NCBI GenBank assembly: GCA_030077755.1
Contig: JAQJZZ010000017.1
Coordinates: forward strand, 2,294,001 to 2,358,000
DNA: 64,000 bases
Reading direction: 5' to 3'
Source: Filosporella fistucella
Lineage: Eukaryota > Ascomycota > Leotiomycetes > Helotiales
Shown here one piece after another: positions 1 through 11,146 of this stretch (positions are counted from its first letter, which is position 1; the number at the start of each line of letters is the position of its first letter). Under the pieces are notes generated by a model. The model did not search any database, was not told where the DNA came from, and saw nothing but the letters and a program-made list of their open reading frames with translations. The translations under genes and the position numbers were made by a program.

Positions 1-467
1 CAGAGCTTCGATGAGATCTTGGTGTTTCAGCAACAGATTTTGAGGGTCAAGGATAAGGATTACTTTCCAATTATTGTGGTTGGGAATAAGTGTGATTTGG
101 AGGGTGAGAGACAGGTTTCTAAACAAGGTATGTCATTATTTTCTACTCTGCTTGCAGAGCTATCAGCCATCTTTTAGCTAGATAGCTTGCAATCCTCAAG
201 CTTCGCGCATACTAATCCATAACAGAGGGTGAAGCATTGGCCCGTTCTTTCGGCTGCAAATTTATTGAGACATCCGCCAAATCACGCATTAACGTCGACA
301 ACGCATTCTTCGATATCGTCCGCGAGATCAGACGTTACAACAAGGAAATGGCAGGTTACACTGCCGGCGGCGGCAGTGGCTCAGGAAGTGGAGGACCAAC
401 TGGCAAGCTGGAAGTAGGAGAAGGAGAGAAGAGCAGAGGATGTTGTGGCGGCTGCGTAATTATGTAA
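1..467 (+). CDS. Ras-family small GTPase, C-terminal part (5' end outside window)
   Basis: This is the C-terminal part of a Ras GTPase, a membrane-anchored GTP-dependent switch. Exon 1 is open from base 1 to 127 and contains the guanine-specificity motif NKCD. A 98-nt intron (128-225) has a GTATGT donor, an ACTAATCC branch site and a CAG acceptor. Exon 2 (226-467) contains ETSAK, the third guanine-binding loop. It ends in a Gly/Ser-rich hypervariable tail, two cysteines and a C-terminal CVIM, a CaaX box for prenylation. The tail and the phrase [20 protein letters not shown] are typical of fungal Ras1/Ras-like proteins rather than Rab or Rho. The P-loop and switch regions lie upstream of the window, so completeness cannot be judged. 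Whether it is the Ras1 or Ras2 orthologue is not settled here. Confidence 0.95.
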
Positions 468-2460
468 TTTGTCCTTTGGGATGTGTGGAGCATTGGCGTA
501 GGTGTGCGTGTGTGTATCTTGGCCCCAATACCAGCCAGGCAGTAAAGCAGAGGAGGGCGACAACTCAAAAACCAAAGAGGGACTACCGAAATTGTGAGCG
601 GACGTTTGTTTAAAGAAGCCATAAGTAACTATGCTGGATGGTAGATGGGGAACGTACGACGGACCAAAACCAAAAAACCTTTTAAGAGGAAAGGGGGAGG
701 AGGGGGAGCCTGGAGCAGAGAGCACCAATATTCTTGTTGCTATGTCCTGTGCCCTGTGCTCATTATTCATGATACCGTTACCCGGCTCTCTTTGCCCTGT
801 TCTCTATAAGGCACGCATTTAGCTAGCTGGCTTTTTTTTCCTTTTTGAGAGGGCTTCTTTTATTAGTATTTGTGGATGGGTGGGTATGAGAGAGGGGCTT
901 TTTTTGTTAAGTAGAGATAGCTAGCTGGGTTAGGTAGTAAGAGATGAGAGATTTTTAATTGTGCATCTTTGCTGAGATGAGAGTCATTTTGTGTGTGGTT
1001 TTGTAAGTTTTTGTAGGTTTGTGTTTGTGTTTGTGTTATTGTGGGTGTGTGTGTTTAAGAGTTTTTTGTGAGGGTTTTGGGGAGTAGGGTGAAGTTTAGG
1101 TGTTGTAAAGGGTGGTATGGTGTGTGGTTTTGTGACGGGTAGGTTTGGTGTCAGGATTGGGTTGCATACTTGGACTGACTTTGTAGGTGGATGATGAGTG
1201 TTGAGTGTGAATGCTGAATGCTGAAATCTGAGTGCTGAGATCTGAGTGCTTCTGATTTTAAGTCGTGTGATAGGGGTTGGAATATTATCTTCTTGTTGGT
1301 ATTAGCGGTAGTACGGTATATATAGAAACGAAAGGAGTTCAAGTTCTTTAAAGGAAGGAGATAAGAAATATGTTATTGGGATGGAAAGAGGAGTGTCTCT
1401 CTAATAGAACAATTTTGTGTACAAGGTACAAGCCTTCTCTCCTTAATTCTTACCTCATTTATTCATTCCTACGTATTTGCTCAGCTTCTTGTCTCGATAA
1501 TTTATAATCTTCCTAGTGATATACTTCTACCATCTCCTCTCTCGTTTATCTGTTAATATCTATATACCATTCTTTCCAACTTTGCTAACCTAGTTGAGAT
1601 ACTATTCACGTTCATAGGCAGAGCGTATTAAACTTTGAGAACGTTCTGGAAAGGGTAGAATAGGATGAGGTGAGCGTGAAATATTAGAAGGGGGGGGGTT
1701 GATAGATGTCAAAAACGTCAGAGGTATATCAGTTTCCTCTTTTTGTTTCTTTCCCTAAACTACCTGGAAATTAGAGAGGGCGGATGAGGAAGATGGCTAG
1801 AATGTGAGCTGGAGTAAAGGGAAGAGATGATTGTAAGGTAGGCTTTATAGCGAAGTAATAGGCTATAATGGAAGTAAATGTAATGAGTAGGATGACTTCC
1901 TAGGAAATAGTATGTACCAGATCATGCCTTTTATAGTGATGTGGTTCATTACTTATGTCTATAGGATAATAGCTGTTCGTCGTTCTCGTTTGGGTGGTTA
2001 CACAATGTTGCTGAAGCTAGTGGCCGATAGATCATTCCATGGAGTGATATTCAAGTTTATGGTACTGTCTGTTCTAAGACATTGGACGAAAACTCTTGAG
2101 CACCATAGGAATTCTAGATGCCAAGTTTAGCTCAGGTGAGAGGCATACGATGTTTACCTTCGAGCTGAGATATGATATTTGGAGTTTGGACGAGAGGCTG
2201 AACTAAATTGAATTCTCTTTGGAGCGTAATTCACGCTCTCCTGAGCAGTGGTACGAGGTGTATAAAGATTTTGCCACACTCACTTCAATATATATCAGCA
2301 GACTATCATGAATACACTTCCTTAAAGAGTCAAGTTAGCACCTTTCCTAGACTTTCACACAAACAAACATCATATCAATTTCATCTATATTATCCAAACG
2401 CGAACTACAAGAAAACATATATCCACGTCCGAGAATCAACACCGTCAAGGATATTACACA
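468..2460. other. Intergenic: Ras 3' UTR and spacer
   Basis: No protein gene is supported here. The first several hundred bases are GT-rich on the plus strand, as expected for a long 3' UTR, with a G run near 1690. Bases from about 2340 to 2460 are A/C-rich and look like a fungal 5' leader for the small candidate gene that follows. Confidence 0.5.
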
Positions 2461-2693
2461 ATGGGACCAGCTCTCTCAAAACCCGTAAGCGCCACCCTAT
2501 AAATACAACTCTCTCGCTACTGAACAGGTAATCCCAGGTATGCGAGAAACGCTGTGATCCGTCATGGCCATCGTGCCCGAAACATCAGGAATGGCTTACC
2601 TGGCGTGAACAACTTCCCCACTGGGATCGGGAGTCCCCATATTACGCCACGTACTGCTCTGCTGGTTATAAGGATACACAGAATAAGGTATAG
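2461..2693 (+). CDS. Candidate small Cys/Trp-rich protein (59 aa), one intron
   Basis: The family is not recognised. An ATG at 2461 sits in good context (CACAATGG) after an A/C-rich leader. Exon 1 encodes MGPALSKP and ends exactly at a GTAAGC donor (2485). With the acceptor CAG at 2537 (53-nt intron) the frame stays open to TAG at 2691-2693. The second exon has five cysteines and four tryptophans, including the phrases CEKRCDPSWPSCPKH and TWREQLPHWDRESPYY, which look like constrained protein rather than chance. Using the nearer acceptor at 2527 gives an early stop. There is no obvious signal peptide. It could be a short conserved fungal protein or a chance reading frame. Confidence 0.33.
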
Positions 2694-4114
2694 GCGTTGA
2701 GAGTAGGAGTAGGAGAAGGAGGTGGGAGTTGTGGAAACAGGGATGGAGAGTTTGTTGGTGGTAGGGAGGAGGGGATACTGGGCTAACTAACGGCAGTTGT
2801 GAGGAACGTATTTTTAATGTACAGGTTTGATGTTGTTTGGATGCTTGGATTTGGAAAATTTTCTTTAACACAAAAGGGGAAAAGAGGTTTCTTGTTAGCT
2901 ATTCAAACCTTTAATTTTGTAGATGTGCCATTGGAAAGAATTTGTCAATTTTTGAGTAATTGGACCGAATATATGAATACAATAATAGAAAGAAAATCCA
3001 CTTCATGGCTCTAGTATTTGAATGTTTAAATTGTTAATCCATCCCATCCCAACCTCTCCTCAAAGATCGCTCAGCACTCACTTCGTCACCCTCCTGATAG
3101 CCCTCGATCCTTCAACCGAACCCAACATCCCCATCATATCAGTCAATCACCCATATGTAGGCTCACTCGCTCCTTCGCCGTAGATATTTTTCCTCAAAAG
3201 ACCGCCCACTCAAAAGCGTAAGATCTTACGTGGAAACATGATCGAATTGACATGCCCCTTCAATCTTCTTGATAACCATGGCTGTGAGGTCGATGTTAAA
3301 GACTTCAATATTATTCGCGAGCTACTGTAATCTCCTGCCCCCAATGAGAGGAAAGACGTATGGTGATCTTTGCAGAACTCGGCATCTTCAAGTGACGTTG
3401 ATTTGATGTGAATTGAATTCATGAATCTGGCAGTGAGTTGAAGATCAAGAGGGTAGTGGGGTTAATATGAGTCGAGATAGACCACCCCCAAAACTTATTC
3501 AAAAAGAGGCGCGATTTGCTACCCTTCAAATATTGTAGCTGCCTGTAAGCTGCGAACTTCACCATCTTGATTCCTCAATGCCATATCGGGTGCGTGGTTT
3601 TGATTCCATATAAGTCGAATTCTCCTTATGTCTCTCACTTTAAGCACACTCAGGCCACAGCTCTTTTGCTAAATTCCACACAGCATTCACGCCAAATAGC
3701 TCCATGCGGGAAATAGAATTGGTTTGGTGGTTGCCAATTTCATCGCTAAGTCGTAGAAGCCCAACCGGGACCCAAGATGACGGGTGGCCCTCAATCTATT
3801 TTTGGATCGTTCCTTCATCTGGAGGGGAGGGGGCAGGGGGATGTGTAGCTTTGTCGCCCTATGAACTGAACTTCGCCGAGTTACCACATACTAGTGGTTC
3901 GCGGATGCGTTGAAGGTATGCAGTTGAGAACTGTGGGTATGGAACATGATAACCAGATCCGAAATATGCCTGTTTGAGGGCGGCCGAGGTTAAGGACAGT
4001 TGGTACATCCAGACTTCAAGACAGCAAAGGAATGCCTGAGACATTGTCAATTCATCGACTCGTATCAAGCTACTAGACCGTTCAGAATGGGAAATTTTTT
4101 GTTTCTCACCTTAC
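2694..4114. other. Intergenic, possibly with decayed coding fragments
   Basis: No intact gene is seen. On the minus strand, 3859-4068 reads a protein-like stretch with AYLQRIREPLVCGN. It faintly recalls the part of fungal cytochrome P450s after the K-helix, but the ExxR signature is missing and the frame breaks just downstream. Another protein-like minus-strand stretch lies around 3230-3320 (FNIDLTAMVIKKIEGACQ). Neither can be assembled into a gene. Confidence 0.3.
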
Positions 4115-6582
4115 TCAATACCCAGTGAGGCTTGAGAACCCCCAATGATCAATTCGTTCAACCACGGAGCCAGAAGCGTTGTGCATTGATATACCAGCGA
4201 CAGTTCCGAAAAGAGATCCTAAGATTCCACCACCTAAGGATCGTTAGTTGGACAATGTATCAGATCTTCACCATCATAAATTTACCTGGAGCGGATTGAT
4301 CCTATGGCAAGTTAGTGACAGAGATCTCTTAAATGCAGTGTACTTACGAATCTCATATCATCCCACTTCCCACCAAAGTATGAAGCGGGGACATCTTGTG
4401 CTTCATTTCCATCTGATGGCGCATTTGTTATTTCAGTATATCCATTGTTTTTGATAGCACTCAAAGCTTCGGCCTGCAAATCTGCCAGAACCGTGCTGCA
4501 CTTCGTCGCAAAGCTTTCACTCTCTGCGGAGCATTTGATCTGTCGTTGGCATTCTGACGCAGCTTCAAAGTACTTCTTCCAAATTTCCGGAGGGTCTGCA
4601 TGTCTTTTGATCACATATACATATAGTGCAACTATTGCAGTATAGCCGCAGTAATGGACAAACTAGAATGTTAGCTTAAGAATAAATGCACATCTATTAA
4701 AACTGACCCATGATATTTTGAAGGAGCGAGTGCTGTTGTAAGTCAGATCAATGAGTTTTGCGACCTGCATGGCACCGTCGAGACAAGTATCAACATTATT
4801 GTCGCATTGGGCTACAACAATCGGCGAGTATTGAGAATCATCTTGAGCGTAGTTGTCCAGAAGGAACGGCCGATTGAGGATTACAATTGTATGAGCATAC
4901 GTCAATTGCAGTGCAAATATCTGAAGACGGTAGAACTCATTAACCGCAGAGAATTGGATCCCAACGAATGATGAAATACTTTCTCGCCATTGTTGCAATG
5001 CTTCTTTGATACCTGCCGCTAGTTTGAGGCGGGTTGCAACGGGAGGCTTATGAATCGGGTACATTTCCTTGAGAATTCTGCTTAAGACTTGCGCTAAACT
5101 GTTTCAATTAGCTCCACCTATACAATAGAACAGAAAACAGATCCATACCCAATTTGATACACACAAGCCTTCATCTCGCAGTTCTCCTTCTCGTCAACTC
5201 GCATCAAAGAAGTTGAGGACATCCCTTTGTCATCAACAAGCTCTGGAAGGTCTTGATCAATATCTTCGTCTCTGAACATTGAGGGCCGACCGAGGGTAGA
5301 GCTCAAATATTTGTCAAGTATATACGCTGCCCAGAATGTTCTCTTTTGACACTCGACATCAATCAAGTTATCCCCACTCTGAGGAGTATGTTTTCGATGA
5401 AGACCACGAACGAATATGAAATTGACGATGGTACCAAAAATGCAGTATGTCTGATTGATTCGTGATCTTGAGAGGAGAAACATGCATTGAAGGAGCCGAG
5501 CTTGGATGCTGGTGAGTTTGATCTCTCCGGTTTCCTTTTCCAGCTGATTTTTGGCAGCTTGGAACCAGTATGAGCTGGGTAGGTCAGCGAGAATAAATGA
5601 TTTCTGGGTTGTACTCACCTCATATCCTTGTCTTCACCCATCTCTCCATCAGTCACATACTCATATGAGCAAGCAAAAACCATGAGTACAACTGCTCTTT
5701 GACTGTTGTGTTGTAAGTTCTTAGTCATACACCAAGAGCCATCTAAAAGTTCTCCCATCCATTTCTCTACCGTATGGCGATGCATAAATCTGTGGTTTGA
5801 TGCGACATACTCGAAGTATCTATCGACCATTGCTTTTGCGTTCTTGACTGAGGGGAGGACGAAAAACGAAGTTTCCACTTCGATATATGGTGCATCGCCA
5901 AATGTAAAGATGGAAGAATTCAGAGATGGAATCGTTCGTTGATTCAGATCAATTTGCGTTCTATCGAATAACATCTGCTCCTTCGACGGACCAGAGGCAT
6001 TGGCGCCGTTCCTTTGATGAGAATCTGAATTAGAAGGGGTACTCGTCTCGGTCCGTGCAAAAGGGTTTAGAGGTAAGTAATCTTGGGTACTACTCCGGAT
6101 CGGTCCTGAGGTTGAAGTCAGGTTGACGTGTTCATCATTCCGCCTCCCTCTTTCTGCCCCTGGACCCGAGAATCCGTCGTTACTTTGCACTTCGATTGCT
6201 TTGTTACTATGTCTTCGCATTTCTCCAACGGGCCAACCATACTGGGCAAGATATTCTGCCTGCTTTTCTGGAGGAATGACTTTTGGGGGAGCACGTGCTC
6301 CTCGATTGTATGCCTTGTCATATGTGCAATTTATCTTGATTTGAATACAATGCACACAAGGCTGTGCACCTGTACATCTCATCTTTTTGCTTCATTGATT
6401 TTAGCACAACAAAGTATTTATTGAAGGGTTGTTTCCAGAGCTTACGTCCGGCAATGGTCACATGCTCTCGTGATTCTCGAGACTTGGCGATTTGGATTGG
6501 GGACTTTCTGTTTCTTCTGAGGCGGCTCAGCCCCATCTCCTTCATCTCCTTGGCTGTCTAAGCGATGTGTATCTAACGGCAT
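4115..6582 (-). CDS. Zn2Cys6 transcription factor with fungal-specific regulatory domain
   Basis: A nuclear DNA-binding regulator of 724 residues built from seven exons: 6582-6446, 6389-5619, 5574-5149, 5098-4708, 4662-4348, 4301-4286 and 4233-4115. The summed length is divisible by three, and introns of 44-56 nt carry good branch sites. The binuclear zinc cluster spans the first intron, with ligands Cys41, Cys44, Cys51, Cys57, Cys60 and Cys67 (CDHCRTKKMRC then CVHC). The middle part resembles the fungal-specific transcription factor domain (PF04082): RTFWAAYILDKYLSSTLGRP is its hallmark, around residues 370-390. The start ATG at 6582 is the first in frame ahead of the cluster. The 16-nt exon is the least certain join. 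The target pathway cannot be read from sequence. Confidence 0.88.
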
Positions 6583-7603
6583 GATTGATTGGCGTGCTTT
6601 TCTTGATGAATATGAGTCAATCTGAGCAGGAATCGATGGTTTTGTTGAGATGAAGTTTCGAGGTAATTAGGCGGAAAAGGACAATGCACTCTTTCGGAGT
6701 TGCCTGATAGTCCGGCGGAAAACCCAAGCTAGTTTCCAATGTCAGCACCAATATCAGCTGCCTCATCTCATCGTCCCTTATAGATGCACTATAATTGAAC
6801 AATGTCGTAGTGCTATCAGAAAAGATATTTGGACATCAATTGGCAGAGCATAGTATTTACCAAAATCTTGGTATTATGAGATACGTATACAGGGGATCAC
6901 ATGCTTGAGTGCGATTTGAAATAGGGGTAGCGAAGATCGGAAAGTTCGGTGCAATTCCCGACCTGTACTTGGCAAACTGATAGGATGATAATGACGGCCA
7001 TCAGAAAACGTTCAAACCAGAGACAAAAACAGAAAAGCTAAATCTTAGATTTTTAATTGTTGATTCAAGTCTTAACGTTTACGAGCCTGATTGGCATCGA
7101 GTTGCAGGAAAGCAGCAATCGAAAATGTCGTTGACATCGGAAGCCACTTTGTGCTGATTGCTCCCTTTTCCGCAGGAGGCGTCATTGCGAATGAGGAAGG
7201 ATAAAGTTCACGATGGAAGGTCTATACCTTTTGGTGCTTCAAACTAATTGAATTTCCAGGGGCTGGATCTGAGGAGAGAGGATTACAAAGTCAGCCCATG
7301 GATTTCAGGTCATATGCAAATTCAAATAAAAAATTATTCGTTCTGTATTCTAGATGTTTTACCTCCCTAGCATTAATTCCGACACTATGACATTCTAGAC
7401 TTCTCTCCTTGAGTCCACGTTGTATATAATTAACGGCTTGTGTTAAAAAGTGAACCTCCCGTATCTTGCATAAGCTTTCTGCCCGCAACGAGACTGTCTC
7501 GTCATAAGCACAATGAAGTTCCCCGGATATATTGACCATATTTGGATGAACAAGATTCCTTCGGGCTAAGCGTATAGCAATATCTGTCTAAGACTATTGT
7601 GCC
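6583..7603. other. Intergenic upstream of the Zn2Cys6 gene
   Basis: This holds the promoter of the minus-strand regulator. A minus-strand reading frame at 7291-7539 (82 codons, ATG at 7539, protein-like HPNMVNISGELHCAYDETV) may be a fragment of a lost gene, but I cannot assign it and no splice partners are evident. Confidence 0.4.
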
Positions 7604-7684
7604 ATGACGGTTGAACAACTTGGACTTTCCGAGATCTCTCCGACACAAGCGCAGCAAGACATTTGGACCGTGGGTCTACCTCCG
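7604..7684 (+). pseudogene. Possible detached first exon of the TmpL-like gene
   Basis: ATG at 7604 opens 27 codons rich in Glu/Gln (SEISPTQAQQDIWTVGLPP) that run into a GTAAGA donor. The phrase DIW.VG recalls the LWNWG-like N-terminus of fungal NRPS-like adenylating enzymes, and the orientation matches the adenylation gene that resumes near 8110. The 200 or so residues that should connect them (adenylation motifs A1-A2) are absent. This is a tentative link based on position and weak similarity. Confidence 0.25.
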
Positions 7685-7901
7685 TAAGAGAATAGAACTA
7701 TCTTCTTCACTTTTGGATCGGAGCCTCAAAAAATGTAAACACGATTATCCACGTGGCGCCGCTAAAATCTGAGACACGCGCCGGAACGACCCTCCAGCAT
7801 ACTCTGATATTTACTTTTTCCGCAATCGCTTATTTCACATTCTCCCCCCTCTCTTCCCTTCCTTTATACTCGCCACAATTACAAACATTGAGGAAGACAT
7901 T

Positions 7902-8036
7902 TCATTGATGTCTAAACACTGCAGGTCTCTTTTCTAGGAATGCCCGCATACCTTCGGTCTTGTCTTCGAACGAGATTGTACTATAGTAAAGTGTCTTCTC
8001 ATGTCTTTGACCAGCATCAAGATTAGTCAATTTCAG
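7902..8036 (-). pseudogene. Orphan last exon of an enoyl-CoA hydratase/isomerase
   Basis: On the minus strand a phase-0 exon of 45 codons runs from 8036 to a TGA at 7904-7902. It is preceded by a textbook intron 3' end (TTACTAACATAATATAG). Its peptide contains KTEGMRAFLEKRPAVFRHQ, the characteristic C-terminus of crotonase-fold enoyl-CoA hydratase/isomerase proteins, which act on fatty acyl-CoA or secondary-metabolite intermediates. No upstream exons follow: within about 75 bases the plus strand is already adenylation-domain coding. Only the 3' end of the gene survives, so it is a relic left by a deletion or rearrangement. Confidence 0.68.
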
Positions 8037-8109
8037 CTATATTATGTTAGTAAAATGTTTGAAGCAAAGTGTTTGAAGTCCGAGACGAGACAGGCAGACA
8101 ACCTACAGC

Positions 8110-11100
8110 TGTCAATACGTTCCCTTGGATGGAGGCATAGCACCAGATGAGACTGTAAAACATCTACTTACCGATACCGATGCCAAATATGTGTTGTGCC
8201 TTGAAAGGTTCAAACATCGAGTTGAACCAATCGTTGGCACTGACTATACGATTTATGTTTTGGATGATGCTCAGCAACCGGACGTGAAAGTATCCGCAGC
8301 ACGCCCGACCGTGAGTATTTTGCCAACAGATGGGGCATATATGATTTATACTTCTGGTAAGTGATCTTAGATCAGGAGAGTGAGGTATACTGACATAAAG
8401 ATAGGGACGACAGGCAAGCCGAAAGGTGTGGATGTCTCTCACGTTGGAGGAACAAACTTATTATGCCTACATCCAGGCAATCTCGGCATCACACCAGGCA
8501 CAAATGTAGCACAGTGTCTCTCGATCTCTTTCGATATGGGTAAGTACTTTCCGCGATTCGAAAGCCCTAACTCACAATATACTGGACAATGAGAAACACT
8601 TTCAACACTCATGAATGGCGGCACACTCTTGCTGCGAACATCAGACTGGATTGCAACATTGAAACGGGTGAGTTGTTCTCTTCGTAGGCTGGCTCTATGT
8701 TTGGCCACTTCTGACACCCCACAGGCTCATACACTCATCTCGACCCCATCCATTCTTTAAAAGTACCGCAAGGCCGACTATCCAAATATCAAAGTCGCTG
8801 TCGTTGGTGGCGAGCCATGCCCCAAAATGTAAGCTACTGAAATGTAATATTTCCGGAATTCATCTAACCAGTATCCCAGCTTGGCCGATGAATGGAGCAA
8901 CGATTGCCATATCATCAATTGCTGCGGGTCCACAGAAGTCTCCATCCTCAACACGATGCTGCATTACGACCCTTCTCGTCCTCTCTCAATTGGTAGCCCT
9001 GTATCCAATACCAACGTATATATTCTCGACGAGGACGAAAACCCAGTGCCAATTGGTGAAAAAGGATACATGTGGGCTGGCGGCCGATGTGTGTCCAGAG
9101 GCTATCTGAACCTACCTGAACTTACATCCAAACGCTACAAGTTAGATAAGTTCGCTAATGATGGGTACGAAAATCAATTTTCCATCGACTAGACGGAAAG
9201 CTAATATCCTAAGGTCTTACATGTTCAATACTGGCGATCCAGTGAAGTGGCTTGATTGTGGAAATTTAGATCATCAGGGAAGAGGTGATGATCAAGTGAA
9301 GATCAAGGTATGCAAAAGCGAAAAAACCTCAAAAATCAAGCTGAGACTGTGCCATTAGGGATTCAGGGTGGAACTTGACAGTATGTCATCCGCAATTGAG
9401 GTATGGATGGTTTCCAGAGCCTAGGAATTGAAAGACTAACAAACCCACTAGAGAACACCTGGCATCCTCAAAGCGTGCGCGATTTCCAAGGATAACGTGT
9501 TGTGGGCATTTTATTCAGGAACCTTTTTGCCAGAGACGGAGATTAAGGAGCGCGTCGCCAAAAGCCAGCCATATTATGCAATCCCGTCTCGATGGGAATA
9601 TCGGGCAATACTACCACTAACACTGAACGGGAAAATTGACAAGAGGGCTCTGATGACTTCTGTCGCAGATACTACAAATGCTTCTCATAGTTTGGCAGTA
9701 CCCGCCCCAGTTCTGCAAATTTCTCCGCTCACCGAAAAGCGTGGCTCAACTTCGACTGATACTACCGCGGCCTCCTCGACTCACACGGTATCGTCCTTCG
9801 GACATAAAAAGACAGATCTCAACGTGGAATGCGGTGAATCAATGGACGATGAAGATATCTACCCTGTGCCAGACAAGAAGGGGGTACATGGTTTAAGAGC
9901 TCTCCGATACAAGTTCTTCTCCTTATACAGGAGATTATTCACTGTGGTATTCGCCGCGAATCTCTCTATTATCACCTGGATACTCGTAACAAGAAGTCAA
10001 AGGTTGATTTTGAGTAAGCTTGCTGTAGCCACCGCAGCCAACTTCACAGTCGCGATATTAATGCGACAAGATCATGTCGTCAACTTAGACTTCACGATCT
10101 TCTGCTCTGTTCCAACTTCGGCCCCGTTGTTCATTCGACGCAATTTTGCACGGATATTCCACATTGGCGGAATACACAGTGGAGCTGCAGTATTGTCCAC
10201 CCTCTGGTTCTTAATGTTCACCATAACAGCAACAGTACAAGGTAACATGCCAGCTGTCATTGGTATTTCATGGACGATCCAAGCTCTCCTCTTCAGCATC
10301 GTGATAACGGCATACCCTGCTTTCCGCCAGCGCTTCCACAACAAGTTTGAACTTAGTCATCGTTTTGCGGGTTGGACAGCAATCGGGCTATTCTGGATCC
10401 AAACTATATTGACAACAGATGCTACTCGGGGAATGATCAGTCTCGGCCAAGCCCTTGTTCAAATTCTCGGCTTTTGGTTGCTTGTCATCTCAACATCTAG
10501 CATCATTCTCCCATGGATCAATCTTCGCAAAGTAGAAGTAAGAGCAGACGTACTTTCCAACCACGCAGTTCGCCTCTATTTCAATTATACCACCCCGGCC
10601 ATCGGCTCTGGTGTTCGGATCTCCTACGACCCTCTCCTCGAATGGCACGCTTTCACAGCCATCCCCAAGCCAAACGAGAAGGGTTTCTCTCTCCTAGTTA
10701 GCAAAGCAGGAGATTGGACTACAGATATGATCGAGAACCCTGTCTCGCAAGTCTATGTGCGTGGTGTGCCTGCATGTGGCGTTTTGAGAATAGCTACGCT
10801 ATTCAAAAGCATTGTGCTTGTTTCTACCGGTTCTAGAATAGGCCCATGTCTTCCTGTCATCTATGCTCGCCAGATTCCAGCTCGTATCATCTGGTCTACT
10901 CCAAGGCCAGAAAAGACATTTGGCATGGAGATCATTAGTTCTATCAAGAGGGCGGATGAGCGTGCTATAATTCATGATATGAGGGCTCAAGGACGACTTG
11001 ATCTAGTGGCTATGTCGTACAAGGCGTATAGAGAGAGTGGTGCTGAAGCAGTTTGTGCCATTTCTAATCAGAAGGTTACGAAGATGCTGGTTTATGCAAT

Positions 11101-11146
11101 GGAGAGTAGAGGGATTCCTGCCTTTGGAGCGGTTTTCGATTCTTGA
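8110..11146 (+). pseudogene. TmpL-like adenylation / membrane / FAD-NAD reductase fusion, 5'-truncated with in-frame stop
   Basis: Recognisable coding begins with CQYVPLDGG at 8110 and continues over exons 8110-8356, 8405-8539, about 8594-8667, 8725-8828, 8880-9164, 9214-9307, 9359-9400 and 9452-11146. Adenylation motifs are clear: YTSGTTGKPKGV, NCCGSTEV, FNTGD, GRGDDQVKIKGFRVEL and LNGKIDK. A low-complexity linker follows, then about six hydrophobic segments, then a ferredoxin-reductase-like end with EWHAFTAIP (FAD side) and VLVSTGSRIGPCLPV (nucleotide side). This order matches the TmpL family of fungal redox-homeostasis proteins. No carrier or condensation domain is present. The N-terminal part of the adenylation domain is missing and TAA at 8758-8760 interrupts PSIL/KYRKADYP. 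The acceptor before 8594 is a weak GAG. The 3' half (9452-11146) is fully open and could still be expressed alone. Confidence 0.78.

Noticed and set aside
8594..8667. A second nonsense codon (TGA just before 8594) in the adenylation gene
   Set aside because: It can lie within an intron that starts at 8540, has a CTAAC branch site and ends in GAG, so it is not counted as a separate disruption.
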